Below are positions 1-6,345 of a DNA stretch of 20,996 bases, piece by piece (position 1 is the first letter of the stretch; the number at the start of each line of letters is the position of its first letter). The notes under the pieces were generated by a model. That model was not told the DNA's origin and did not search any database. It saw nothing but the letters and a program-made list of their open reading frames with translations. The stretch is from positions 1-20,996 of the forward strand of contig CAJYIL010000472.1 of NCBI GenBank assembly GCA_913774795.1, given 5' to 3'. Origin of the DNA: Pseudobdellovibrionaceae bacterium (GTDB lineage: Bacteria; Bdellovibrionota; Bdellovibrionia; Bdellovibrionales; JAMPXM01). The translations under genes were made by a program, and so were the position numbers.

Positions 1-1
1 G

Positions 2-346
2 ATCAAACAGGTCGTCGGCGCCGGAAACTTCCCGCGCACCTACTTGTTCGATGAAGTCGACACGGGCGTTTCGGGTCCGACCGCAGAAAAAGTCGGCAAG
101 AAACTCAAGCGCATCGCCAAAGGTCAGCAAGTGATCTGCATCACTCACCTTCCGCAGGTCGCATCGTTCGGCGATGTTCACTTCGTCATCCAGAAAGCGG
201 TCTCGAAAAAAGGCGCGCAATCCGAAGTTCACGAAGTGAAAGGTGAAGATCGCGTACAAGAAATCGCGCGCTTGATCTCCGGGGAAAAAATCACGAAAAC
301 GTCGGTCGCCCACGCCGAACAATTACTCTCAGACTCCGTTCGTTAA
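2..346 (+). CDS. recN: DNA repair ATPase RecN, C-terminal fragment
   Basis: This is the 3' end of a gene that begins before the window; the frame is open from base 2. RecN is an SMC-like ATPase that acts at DNA double-strand breaks during recombinational repair. What is visible is the C-terminal half of the ATPase head: a Walker B segment reading LFDEVDTGVSG, then the RecN-typical QVICITHLPQVASFGD, which corresponds to the H-loop/D-loop region, and a closing ARLISGE segment. The extent and order of these motifs match the normal end of RecN, so the C-terminus looks intact. The Walker A and coiled-coil parts lie outside the window. The next gene on the same strand starts 96 bp downstream, after a hairpin at 367-399. 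Confidence 0.93.
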   Translation: MKQVVGAGNFPRTYLFDEVDTGVSGPTAEKVGKKLKRIAKGQQVICITHLPQVASFGDVHFVIQKAVSKKGAQSEVHEVKGEDRVQEIARLISGEKITKTSVAHAEQLLSDSVR

Positions 347-366
347 GTAGACTACACAACTTGCCT

Positions 367-399
367 CCGCGACCTGAGATTGAAAATCTCACTTCGCGG
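367..399 (+). other. Interrupted hairpin between recN and the HTH-PAS gene
   Basis: The arms CCGCG/CGCGG (367-371 and 395-399) and GAGATT/AATCTC (376-381 and 385-390) pair around a 3-nt loop, separated by a symmetric internal loop of 4 nt on each side. No run of T follows, so it is not a classical intrinsic terminator. It may protect the recN mRNA 3' end or act at the DNA level; the sequence does not decide. Confidence 0.4.
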
Positions 400-442
400 C
401 GTCTTCTCGCCAACCACGCGTGGAACTTGGTAACGTCGCCGA

Positions 443-1552
443 ATGGTTGAATCTCGTTTACCACTTCACGTCCGAATTCTTCAGCAGACTCTCGAAGAAA
501 GAAAAAGCAAGAATGCGCAGTACTCGATGCGTGCTCTCGCTCGCGATCTCGACATCGATCCTGCGGCGCTAAGCCGAATTCTCTCAGGCAAACAGGAGCT
601 GTCTCTCGAAACGTGCCGCGCGGTTCTCTCGAGACTTCAGCTTCCTCCCGTGAAAATGCGCCTCTTCATTGCTTCGGTAGCCGAGGACAAACGAAACCGT
701 GCTTCAGCCGCCCTCATTCGCACGATTGAACCGCATTATCTCGTCGAGACTGAGGTGAACCGCGATGCCGAGAAAGTTCTCGACCCCAAAGAAGCGCATC
801 CGCTCGCCGTTCATGACGTTCTTGCGCTCGAAAAAGATCTCGTGAGCGTGACTGATCTGGACGGCCGCTTTCTTTTCGTTAACGAAGCCGTCGCGCGAGC
901 CTTCGGAACAGTCCCTTGCGAATTGATCGGTGAGACTTGGAACTCGAATATTTTCGACATCGACGACACCGATCTTCTCGATTTGCAGCTGAGAGAAACG
1001 ATCGCGTCCAAAAAAGAGATGACCTTCGAATTTCGATCGCCCCGAACCGCTCGCCACTTCCGGCGAGTGGTGACCCCAATGTTCGGCGCCGATCGACAGC
1101 TGAACTCTTTGATCTCCACATTTCGCGACGTGACCTGGGACCGCTTCCTGCAACTCGCGGCCGTTGACGTTCATTCTTCGATCGATCTCAAGACGGTGAT
1201 CGAACGCGCGGTTGAAACTCCACTGCCGCTCCTGGGAACGATCGCGGCCGTTTGTTACAAATCATCTGTGGCCACTCGTGGGCTCTCTGGCTCAGAGAAG
1301 CCGCTCATCGATCTTCTTGAGAATTGGTCGGCAGCGCCTGCCCGCATCGAAGAGCTTTCGTCGCACCAGATGCGCGCCTTTGGTTCAAACGGCCCGAGCC
1401 ACGCCCTCGTTTGTCCTCTTCACGACGCAGGAATGCTCGTCATTCTGACAACACGCCCTCCAGCTGATATCGAGATCCGCATCGCGACCGAGTATGCCAA
1501 GATCGTTTCGCAGGCTCTTCGAAATGCCGATACTTGCTCGAAAACCGCTTAA
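443..1552 (+). CDS. HTH transcription regulator with PAS sensor and GAF-like C-terminal region
   Basis: A 369-residue predicted cytoplasmic regulator. Residues 10-70 form a helix-turn-helix region with the pattern LEERKSKNAQYSMRALARDL followed by LSRILSGKQELS. This resembles the N-terminal DNA-binding part of the TIGR02147 family, which is expanded in Bdellovibrio. Residues about 125-232 read as a PAS domain (DLVSVTDLDGRFLFVNEAVARAFG, ending STFRDVTWDR). Residues 240-362 look like a GAF-type ligand-binding region (CPLHDAGMLVILTTRPP). A classical TIGR02147 protein lacks a PAS domain, so this would be a sensory variant; signal and target genes are unknown. No good Shine-Dalgarno precedes the ATG, but the conserved HTH begins about 10 residues in, so this start is probably right. 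It could have helped regulate the neighbouring TPR gene, but nothing shows this directly. Confidence 0.72.
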   Translation: MVESRLPLHVRILQQTLEERKSKNAQYSMRALARDLDIDPAALSRILSGKQELSLETCRAVLSRLQLPPVKMRLFIASVAEDKRNRASAALIRTIEPHYLVETEVNRDAEKVLDPKEAHPLAVHDVLALEKDLVSVTDLDGRFLFVNEAVARAFGTVPCELIGETWNSNIFDIDDTDLLDLQLRETIASKKEMTFEFRSPRTARHFRRVVTPMFGADRQLNSLISTFRDVTWDRFLQLAAVDVHSSIDLKTVIERAVETPLPLLGTIAAVCYKSSVATRGLSGSEKPLIDLLENWSAAPARIEELSSHQMRAFGSNGPSHALVCPLHDAGMLVILTTRPPADIEIRIATEYAKIVSQALRNADTCSKTA

Positions 1553-1575
1553 TCCGTCACGATTCGTGACAGATT
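1551..1575 (+). other. Near-perfect inverted repeat at the 3' end of the HTH-PAS gene
   Basis: The 25-bp repeat is symmetric about base 1563. Eleven of the twelve base pairs match; only 1555/1571 do not. The core is GTCACGATTCGTGAC. It overlaps the last two bases of the TAA stop codon. As RNA it would be a strong hairpin, but the downstream bases (CATCTCGTCTG) are not a T-run. It could be an mRNA 3' stabiliser or terminator, or a dyad operator for the downstream regulator gene at 1728. Confidence 0.5.
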
Positions 1576-1672
1576 CATCTCGTCTGCTCACCCTCAGAAC
1601 CCGCTCCTGACGGCCCTCTGCGGGTCTTGGGGAATTTTCGCATCTGCACGCCGCATCATCAATCGCGGAGAC

Positions 1673-1700
1673 TTGCCAGTCACTTAAGACCTTGTAAGGT
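1673..1700 (+). promoter_or_regulatory. Possible promoter for the TPR/winged-helix gene
   Basis: TTGCCA at 1673-1678 and TAAGGT at 1695-1700 are separated by 16 bp. The ATG at 1728 lies 27 bp beyond the -10-like box and has GGAG at 1720-1723. The -10 match is only partial, so this is a weak call. Confidence 0.3.
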
Positions 1701-1727
1701 ATCGGCCTTCAACAGGTCCGGAGCCGT

Positions 1728-2954
1728 ATGTCCCACGTCGAGCCTCAAAACGAAATCGCCATTCGAAATGCGCCTCAGCTCAAAGCTCCTTCGAGTGCTT
1801 CGCGCACGGCCATCGAGCGTCGCTTTCAGCAGGCCCTGTTTGCGTATTACAAAGGCGAAACGAAAGCGGCACTCAAAGACTTCGAAAAAGTCGCTGAACT
1901 CTCGAAATCACACGGCGACGAAACTCGTTACGTTGAAGCTAGTACTTACGTTTTGAGAATTCTCGCCGAGCGCGAAGAGTTCTCCCGCATCGAGCATATC
2001 GAATCGCAAATCTTCAGCGTTCTGACGACACGCGAACTTCCGGTTCGATTGAAGTCGCGTGTCATGTACATCCTCGGAATCTGCTCTTGCTATCAAGACA
2101 CACGTCATGATCAAGCGATGAACCGCTTTCGTGAAGCAATCGATTACGCGGTCGCCGCAGACGATAAAGAAGCCCTGGCTTCGCCTCTCTACGGGGCGGC
2201 CACTGTCTTATATGCGCGCGGTCGCTACGATGAAGCTTTGAAAGAACTCGCTCGCCTCGATATTTTGTTGAGCTGCCTTTCGATGCCGGAGTTGAGCGCG
2301 ACGAGCAACTTGCTCCGAGCTCTCATTCGCCGCAATCAATCGCGCCTGGATGAAGCCCTCGAAGCCGCATGGTCGGCGTACGAAACTCTTAAAAATCTCC
2401 CGCAGCTCTGGCTTTACATGCAGACCCTCGTAACTCTTGGCACGATCTATACGCTCAAAGGCGATCTCACTTGCGCGAAGCTTTACCTGGATCTCGCTGA
2501 TCGTTCTTTGAAGCGCGATGAATTTCCTCGAGTGGCTCGTCTCGTCGATGATGCTCTTTCGGCGATTCGCAAGTCGGGCCGGATCGAAGCGGATTTGGCT
2601 TTCGACACGAGAACGGGCATTCTCACCTCTCGCGTGAAAGGCGAAGTGAGATTCGAAGGCCAATTCATCTTGCGCGATCTTTTACGCGTTTTTCTCGAGA
2701 GCCCAGGGCGGGTGTTTTCGAAAGAAGATCTCGCAAAGAAAGTCTGGAAAGACACGTACAACCCGCGCGTTCACGACAACAAAATTTACGTCACGATCAA
2801 ACGTCTTCGTGGGCTCCTTGAAGGCGACACCAATGGCGACCTGATCTTGCGCGCGAAAAATGGCTATTTTTTGAATCCGAAACTTCGTGTCGTTATCGAC
2901 GACGAAGCTATTCAGACCCAAGCGTCTGAAGAACAGAAAGGGACCGGAGTATGA
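1728..2954 (+). CDS. TPR-repeat regulator with C-terminal OmpR/PhoB-type winged helix
   Basis: A 408-residue protein in two parts. Residues about 28-285 are helical TPR-like repeats; typical pieces are RFQQALFAYYKGETKAALKDF, ATVLYARGRYDEALKELARL and LGTIYTLKGDLTCAKLYLDLA. Residues about 305-385 are a Trans_reg_C winged helix: LRDLLRVFLESPGRVFSKEDL, VHDNKIYVTIKRLRGLLE and LRAKNGYFLNP carry the recognition helix and wing of the OmpR/PhoB fold. There is no receiver domain, so the TPR part probably senses a protein partner or peptide rather than phosphorylation. GGAG sits 4 nt before the ATG. The stop codon overlaps the start of the next gene (ATGA), so the two are translationally coupled and the small secreted protein may be part of its circuit. 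Confidence 0.8.
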   Translation: MSHVEPQNEIAIRNAPQLKAPSSASRTAIERRFQQALFAYYKGETKAALKDFEKVAELSKSHGDETRYVEASTYVLRILAEREEFSRIEHIESQIFSVLTTRELPVRLKSRVMYILGICSCYQDTRHDQAMNRFREAIDYAVAADDKEALASPLYGAATVLYARGRYDEALKELARLDILLSCLSMPELSATSNLLRALIRRNQSRLDEALEAAWSAYETLKNLPQLWLYMQTLVTLGTIYTLKGDLTCAKLYLDLADRSLKRDEFPRVARLVDDALSAIRKSGRIEADLAFDTRTGILTSRVKGEVRFEGQFILRDLLRVFLESPGRVFSKEDLAKKVWKDTYNPRVHDNKIYVTIKRLRGLLEGDTNGDLILRAKNGYFLNPKLRVVIDDEAIQTQASEEQKGTGV

Positions 2955-3355
2955 GAATGAAAATGTGGGCCGCTGCCGCTGCTACTTTGTTGGTGACATC
3001 TTTTGCGGGGGCCAAACCGGTGATGTACTGCCGCGACTGCCCGTTCCCTGCAAAAATCGCAGACGGCCGCTGGGTCATGCCATCGGGTAAATACGTGATC
3101 GATATCGAAGAACAAGGTCTTCCGAAGGGAATGAATCAAGTCGACGTCACGCTTCGCGACGCGAAGTCAGGTGGCATCATCGCAAAAGGCCGTGTGCTGC
3201 AACGTAAAGAGCGCCGTACGGCCTATGTCGATCTTGTCGACACCGATGGCCGCCCCATCGACGGATTCATCCGCTTCGTTGATGGCGGAGACCGCGAGAA
3301 AATTCAGGTGAAATTTACGTGCGAGGGCTGCGCGATCGCACCACTCCTCGAATAG
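2951..3355 (+). CDS. Small secreted protein with two CxxC motifs
   Basis: A 134-residue protein of unrecognised family. Residues 1-21 form a signal peptide (charged start, then an alanine-rich core ending SFAGA before K22), so the product is probably exported. The mature part of about 113 residues has exactly two CxxC pairs, one near each end: CRDC at 27-30 and CEGC at 124-127. The middle is beta-rich (MNQVDVTLRDAKSGGIIAKG, RTAYVDLVDTDGRPIDGFI). The paired cysteines suggest a metal site or disulfides clamping the two ends of a small beta domain; this is inference. The start overlaps the stop of the winged-helix regulator by 4 bp. In-frame ATGs at 2957 and 2963 could also serve and would keep the signal peptide. 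A terminator follows at 3373. Confidence 0.75.
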   Translation: MRMKMWAAAAATLLVTSFAGAKPVMYCRDCPFPAKIADGRWVMPSGKYVIDIEEQGLPKGMNQVDVTLRDAKSGGIIAKGRVLQRKERRTAYVDLVDTDGRPIDGFIRFVDGGDREKIQVKFTCEGCAIAPLLE

Positions 3356-3372
3356 TTAACGCTTAAGTTAGC

Positions 3373-3406
3373 AGCGTCTCGACTTGAGACGCTTCCATCT
3401 TTTCTT
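3373..3406 (+). terminator. Intrinsic terminator of the regulator/CxxC operon
   Basis: The stem AGCGTCTC (3373-3380) and GAGACGCT (3386-3393) is 8 bp with a 5-nt loop. The T-rich segment TTCCATCTTTTCTT (3393-3406) follows. It lies 18 bp after the stop codon at 3355. Its 3' arm overlaps the -35 box of the promoter for the next operon. Confidence 0.7.
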
Positions 3407-3411
3407 ACAAT
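3384..3411 (+). promoter_or_regulatory. Sigma-70-like promoter of the metallopeptidase operon
   Basis: TTGAGA (3384-3389) and TACAAT (3406-3411) are separated by 16 bp; each box matches the consensus at five of six positions. The expected transcription start is near 3417-3418, exactly the first base of the terminator-like hairpin that makes up the whole leader. Confidence 0.6.
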
Positions 3412-3417
3412 TAAACA

Positions 3418-3463
3418 GCCTCCGGGAATGTCCGATAAGTAGAGACACCGGGGGCTTTTTTTT
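3418..3463 (+). promoter_or_regulatory. Terminator-like leader hairpin masking the ribosome-binding site (candidate attenuator)
   Basis: GCCTCCGG (3418-3425) pairs with CCGGGGGC (3448-3455) over 8 bp, with one G-U. A 3-nt bulge and an inner TGTC/GACA stem (3429-3432, 3444-3447) follow, closed by an 11-nt loop. Eight T residues follow at 3456-3463, so the element has the full form of an intrinsic terminator. The TTG start codon at 3462 uses the last two Ts. The only Shine-Dalgarno candidate, GGGGG (3450-3454, 7 nt before the TTG), pairs with CCTCC (3419-3423), a copy of the 16S anti-Shine-Dalgarno core. The loop sequence matches no riboswitch class I recognise. It may simply be a second terminator for the upstream operon. 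Confidence 0.6.
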
Positions 3464-5078
3464 GAAGTCGAAACTGCTCATAACGTGGCTCGCACTTTCG
3501 TCTCTTCTGCTCGTCGGCTTTCAAAACTGCGGAAGTTTTGCGACCGATCCTCTGCTGAAAGCGACTTCGGGCGCGAGCGTTTTACCCGGCGGCACTCAAT
3601 ACGACTCGCCTTACACCGACGGCCTGGCTCAAGGCACGACTCAGGCGGGCGCCCTTTTTGCGCGCGATCCCTCATCGGCTTCAGGCGATCAACGTCTCTC
3701 GTTCAGCGCTGATCTTTCTCCGTACGCCGTTCAAACAACGATCAAGCATCTCGACGGCACAAAGTCATATCTCAGTGACCCTTACCTGAAGGTGAATAAA
3801 GACGATTTTTATTCCTCCTACGCCGACCCGAATGCGTCGCTCGTTTTCGCGCCGTCGGATCAGCGTTTTCAGCAGGTAAATGCTTTCTTCCACGCCGATC
3901 GACTGATCGGTCAGCTCACGGGTCAATCGCTTTTCCCGGGCGGCTCTTACGCAGCGATCACCGTGAACGCACACTGCAACAAGAGCAACAACGCTTACTT
4001 CGATACGTCTACGCGTGAACTCTGCTTAGGATTCTCGAGCATTTCAGGAAAACGCGTTTGGGCGGCGGACGACGCCGATGTCATCACTCATGAATTTGGT
4101 CACTCGCTCAATCATCTTTACTCACCCGATCCGATACTATTTTCCTCCGCGGAAATGGGTGCGCTCGATGAAGGCTTCGCCGATTTATGGGCCTACCGGG
4201 CAAGCGGCGACGCAAAAGTGTCGGCTTGGTTCGGCCGCGCGATTCTTTCGCCGACTGGGAGCGGATCGTTTGATGGCCTCCGAAACCTCGACGCCGTGAT
4301 CAGTTATCCTGGCAGCGCGGCTTACGAAGTCCATGACGACTCGCTCTTCATGTCATCGGTTTTAAAAGCCGTGCAGTCGCAAGGCCAAATGAACCCATCG
4401 CAAATGGCGGCCATGCAAAAACGTCTCCTTGAGTCGCTTCAGCTCGGCCACGGCTTCAGCGACGTGATTTCGATTTTGCAAACTGACGCCGCTTCTTACG
4501 GCGTCACGACGGCTCAAGTGAACACTCTCTTGAGTGCGCGTGGGCTTTATCGAAAAGACTTAGTGACAGAGATTTCGCTCGACTCGACGAAGCCGTATTA
4601 TTTGATCGATAACCACGGAAATACGAATTTAACGACCGGTAACTGCAACGGCATTCTTGATTCTGGCGAACGCGCAATGCTCTTTCCGAATTTGCGAAAC
4701 TCAGGCGCCATCAAAGGCTCGGTCACCATGACTCTCGCATCGAACACAAGCGGGGTTCGAGTTTTGAGCGGGGGCGATTATGCGTTCATGTATCGCTTGC
4801 CGGCTTCGAACACGTACCTCGCAACCGAGATGTCGGCGACCGCTGGACAGAAGGCGACGGCGACATCCGACTACCGATCGAAACTCTCTGAGGCCTCGTT
4901 CTACGTGCAAGCCGATGCGGGCTTCTCCGGTCCCGCCTCGCTCACTCTGACTCTTCGCTCGATGAATACGGTCGACGGAGCCGTTCAAACCACGACTCTG
5001 CCGGTTTCTTTGACGGTGGGGTCAACGGCGACAGCCGGCTCGTGCTCGACGTCCGCGGAAGCGGCGGTGTATCCGTGA
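3462..5078 (+). CDS. Zinc metallopeptidase lipoprotein (HExxH, M4/M36-like)
   Basis: A 538-residue predicted lipoprotein. The TTG start at 3462 gives a good lipoprotein signal: K2 and K4, a hydrophobic stretch, then FQNC with the lipidated Cys at 23. The lipobox is unusual at -3 to -1 (F-Q-N rather than L-A/S-G/A). The catalytic motif is HEFGH at 210-214. A downstream GALDEGFAD places E237 as third zinc ligand, 23 residues after the second His, as in gluzincins of the thermolysin (M4) and fungalysin (M36) type. Residues about 400-538 form a C-terminal beta-sandwich-like part (LTTGNCNGILDSGERAML, then threonine/serine-rich strands) that may bind substrate or surface. Unlike M4/M36 enzymes it has no N-terminal FTP propeptide; that fold is encoded by the next gene, which overlaps by 4 bp. 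Starting upstream at 3384 would add a non-hydrophobic extension inside the terminator, so it was not used. Confidence 0.75.
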   Translation: MKSKLLITWLALSSLLLVGFQNCGSFATDPLLKATSGASVLPGGTQYDSPYTDGLAQGTTQAGALFARDPSSASGDQRLSFSADLSPYAVQTTIKHLDGTKSYLSDPYLKVNKDDFYSSYADPNASLVFAPSDQRFQQVNAFFHADRLIGQLTGQSLFPGGSYAAITVNAHCNKSNNAYFDTSTRELCLGFSSISGKRVWAADDADVITHEFGHSLNHLYSPDPILFSSAEMGALDEGFADLWAYRASGDAKVSAWFGRAILSPTGSGSFDGLRNLDAVISYPGSAAYEVHDDSLFMSSVLKAVQSQGQMNPSQMAAMQKRLLESLQLGHGFSDVISILQTDAASYGVTTAQVNTLLSARGLYRKDLVTEISLDSTKPYYLIDNHGNTNLTTGNCNGILDSGERAMLFPNLRNSGAIKGSVTMTLASNTSGVRVLSGGDYAFMYRLPASNTYLATEMSATAGQKATATSDYRSKLSEASFYVQADAGFSGPASLTLTLRSMNTVDGAVQTTTLPVSLTVGSTATAGSCSTSAEAAVYP

Positions 5079-5899
5079 AAGCACGCCTCATCGTCTTCGC
5101 CTTTGCACTTTTACTCTTGGCCTTCGCCGCCACTTTTATCGAAACCGCCCGAGATACCAGTTCTCCCGCAAAAATGAAAATCGATTCACAGGTCGAAGCG
5201 AAGTCGACGCCCATCGCGCAGCAAAGAAAGAGCGCTTCAGCACAAGTGCAGCCTCCACTGACTGGCGCTCCCAAAGCAAGCGCTCCTTCGACCGAAGCTG
5301 CAGCCCTCGGCTATCTTCAATCGGCTTCCATTCGCAGCTGGGATTTGAAACGCGGCGACTTTTCGAACGCCATTCGCACACTTTCGGGCGGAGCACTCGA
5401 ATCGAAAGCGATTGTGCCGCGAGAAGCTGCGGATCAATTCGTGAAGTTCTATGCGCGAGGTCTATTCGGTGTCGAACCTGAGCGTATCCAATTCAATCGC
5501 GAGGAAGACACGGATCGAACGCGAATCATTTACGACCAGGTCGTCGATGGAACGCCCGTCTACGGTGGATCACTCACGTTGTTTTTCGAAGGCGGCGCGC
5601 TGACGCGAGTTCAGAATGACCTCGCACCTTACGAGATCGACGAATCTTCGAGGCCTTCACCCGTCGCTCAAGCGTTTACGAAATACCGCGATGTTCAATC
5701 TTCGATGTTCGATGTCGCTCTTCAGGAGCCAGCGTCGAACCGCATGGTGCTGTTCCCGAACGGTCGTTCACTCGTTTATGCCTACGAATTTGTGACGAGC
5801 GAATCAGACAAAGGCGACTCCGGCGCGAAATCCTACCGCGTGGTCTTTGACGCCAATGACAGTTTTATCATTCAAAGAAGGCCTTCAGCGATTCGCTGA
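5075..5899 (+). CDS. Stand-alone FTP/PepSY-like propeptide protein, membrane-anchored
   Basis: A 274-residue protein beginning GTG at 5075, overlapping the peptidase stop by 4 bp (GTGA), which points to translational coupling. Residues 5-22 are one hydrophobic segment (signal anchor or uncleaved signal). Residues 28-78 are a low-complexity A/S/P/Q linker. Residues about 82-187 match the fungalysin/thermolysin propeptide (FTP) pattern: SIRSWDLKRGDFSNAIRTLSG, then IIYDQVVDGTPVYGGSLTLF and ALTRVQND. Residues 195-268 look like the PepSY-type half that follows FTP in protease precursors (LVYAYEFV, SYRVVFDANDSFI). It has no catalytic domain. In thermolysin-type precursors this region is an intramolecular chaperone and inhibitor, so here it probably folds or restrains the neighbouring peptidase in trans (inference). 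Its last 15 bp overlap the convergent gene at 5885. An earlier GTG at 5042 would only add an unconvincing leader. Confidence 0.7.
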   Translation: MKARLIVFAFALLLLAFAATFIETARDTSSPAKMKIDSQVEAKSTPIAQQRKSASAQVQPPLTGAPKASAPSTEAAALGYLQSASIRSWDLKRGDFSNAIRTLSGGALESKAIVPREAADQFVKFYARGLFGVEPERIQFNREEDTDRTRIIYDQVVDGTPVYGGSLTLFFEGGALTRVQNDLAPYEIDESSRPSPVAQAFTKYRDVQSSMFDVALQEPASNRMVLFPNGRSLVYAYEFVTSESDKGDSGAKSYRVVFDANDSFIIQRRPSAIR

Positions 5900-6310
5900 T
5901 TTCAATTTTTCCCAGGTTGTCGCAAGACGTGCGTCCGAGAAATGAAAGCTGATGATCTTCCATTCGCTCGCGCGCTTGACCCATGTGCGCGTCACGCGTA
6001 CGCGGCCCGCGATCATCGCGTGACCGAACTCGATATTGACGTCCCAGTTCGAAAGCACGACCGCAAACGAATTCTCGAGAACGATTTTCGTCGAAACGAG
6101 ATCGATGGCTCTCACATTGAGCTTGTCGCGGAAAGCCGCGATGAATTCTGTTTTCGTGTATTGGGCACCCAAGATCCCGACGCCGATGCACTGAGGATCA
6201 TGCATCTCTTCCATCAGCCTGAAGTCATGATCGCGAAACGCATCGACAGCTTTTCGCTCGAGCGTCTCGATGTGGCCACTGACTTGTGAAGGCAAGATCC
6301 CGGACTGCAT
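5885..6310 (-). CDS. NTF2-like (SnoaL/DUF4440-type) protein
   Basis: A 141-residue protein with the layout of the NTF2-like cone fold: a helical start (ETLERKAVDAFRDHDFRLMEEM), then YTKTEFIAAFRD, then alternating strands (IDLVSTKIVLENSFAVVLSNW, GRVRVTRTWVKRASEWKIISF). The WKIISFHFS ending is typical of DUF4440/SnoaL-like proteins. These act either as small-molecule enzymes or as binding domains; the sequence does not say which, and no clear catalytic pair stands out. No Shine-Dalgarno precedes the ATG. A promoter-like pair ends 6 nt upstream, so the transcript may be leaderless. A TTG five codons in is an alternative start. It lies 31 bp downstream of lpxH and its 3' end overlaps the convergent FTP gene by 15 bp. 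Confidence 0.62.
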   Translation of the reverse strand: MQSGILPSQVSGHIETLERKAVDAFRDHDFRLMEEMHDPQCIGVGILGAQYTKTEFIAAFRDKLNVRAIDLVSTKIVLENSFAVVLSNWDVNIEFGHAMIAGRVRVTRTWVKRASEWKIISFHFSDARLATTWEKLKSANR

Positions 6311-6316
6311 CTGATC

Positions 6317-6345
6317 AGTGTACGAAAATTTGAACCAGCGATCAA
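6317..6345 (-). promoter_or_regulatory. Promoter-like sequence giving a possibly leaderless NTF2-like mRNA
   Basis: Read on the - strand, TTGATC (6345-6340) and TACACT (6322-6317) are separated by 17 bp. The -10-like box ends 6 nt before the ATG at 6310, so initiation would fall at or next to the start codon. The -35 overlaps the lpxH stop codon. Each box matches the sigma-70 consensus at about four of six positions. Confidence 0.4.

Noticed and set aside
1599..1625. ACCCGC...GCGGGT pair before the TPR gene as a terminator
   Set aside because: A 6-bp stem with a 15-nt loop and no T-run is too weak.
3384..3461. Upstream extension of the metallopeptidase frame from a TTG at 3384
   Set aside because: It would start inside the upstream terminator and promoter and bury the lipoprotein signal 26 residues in.
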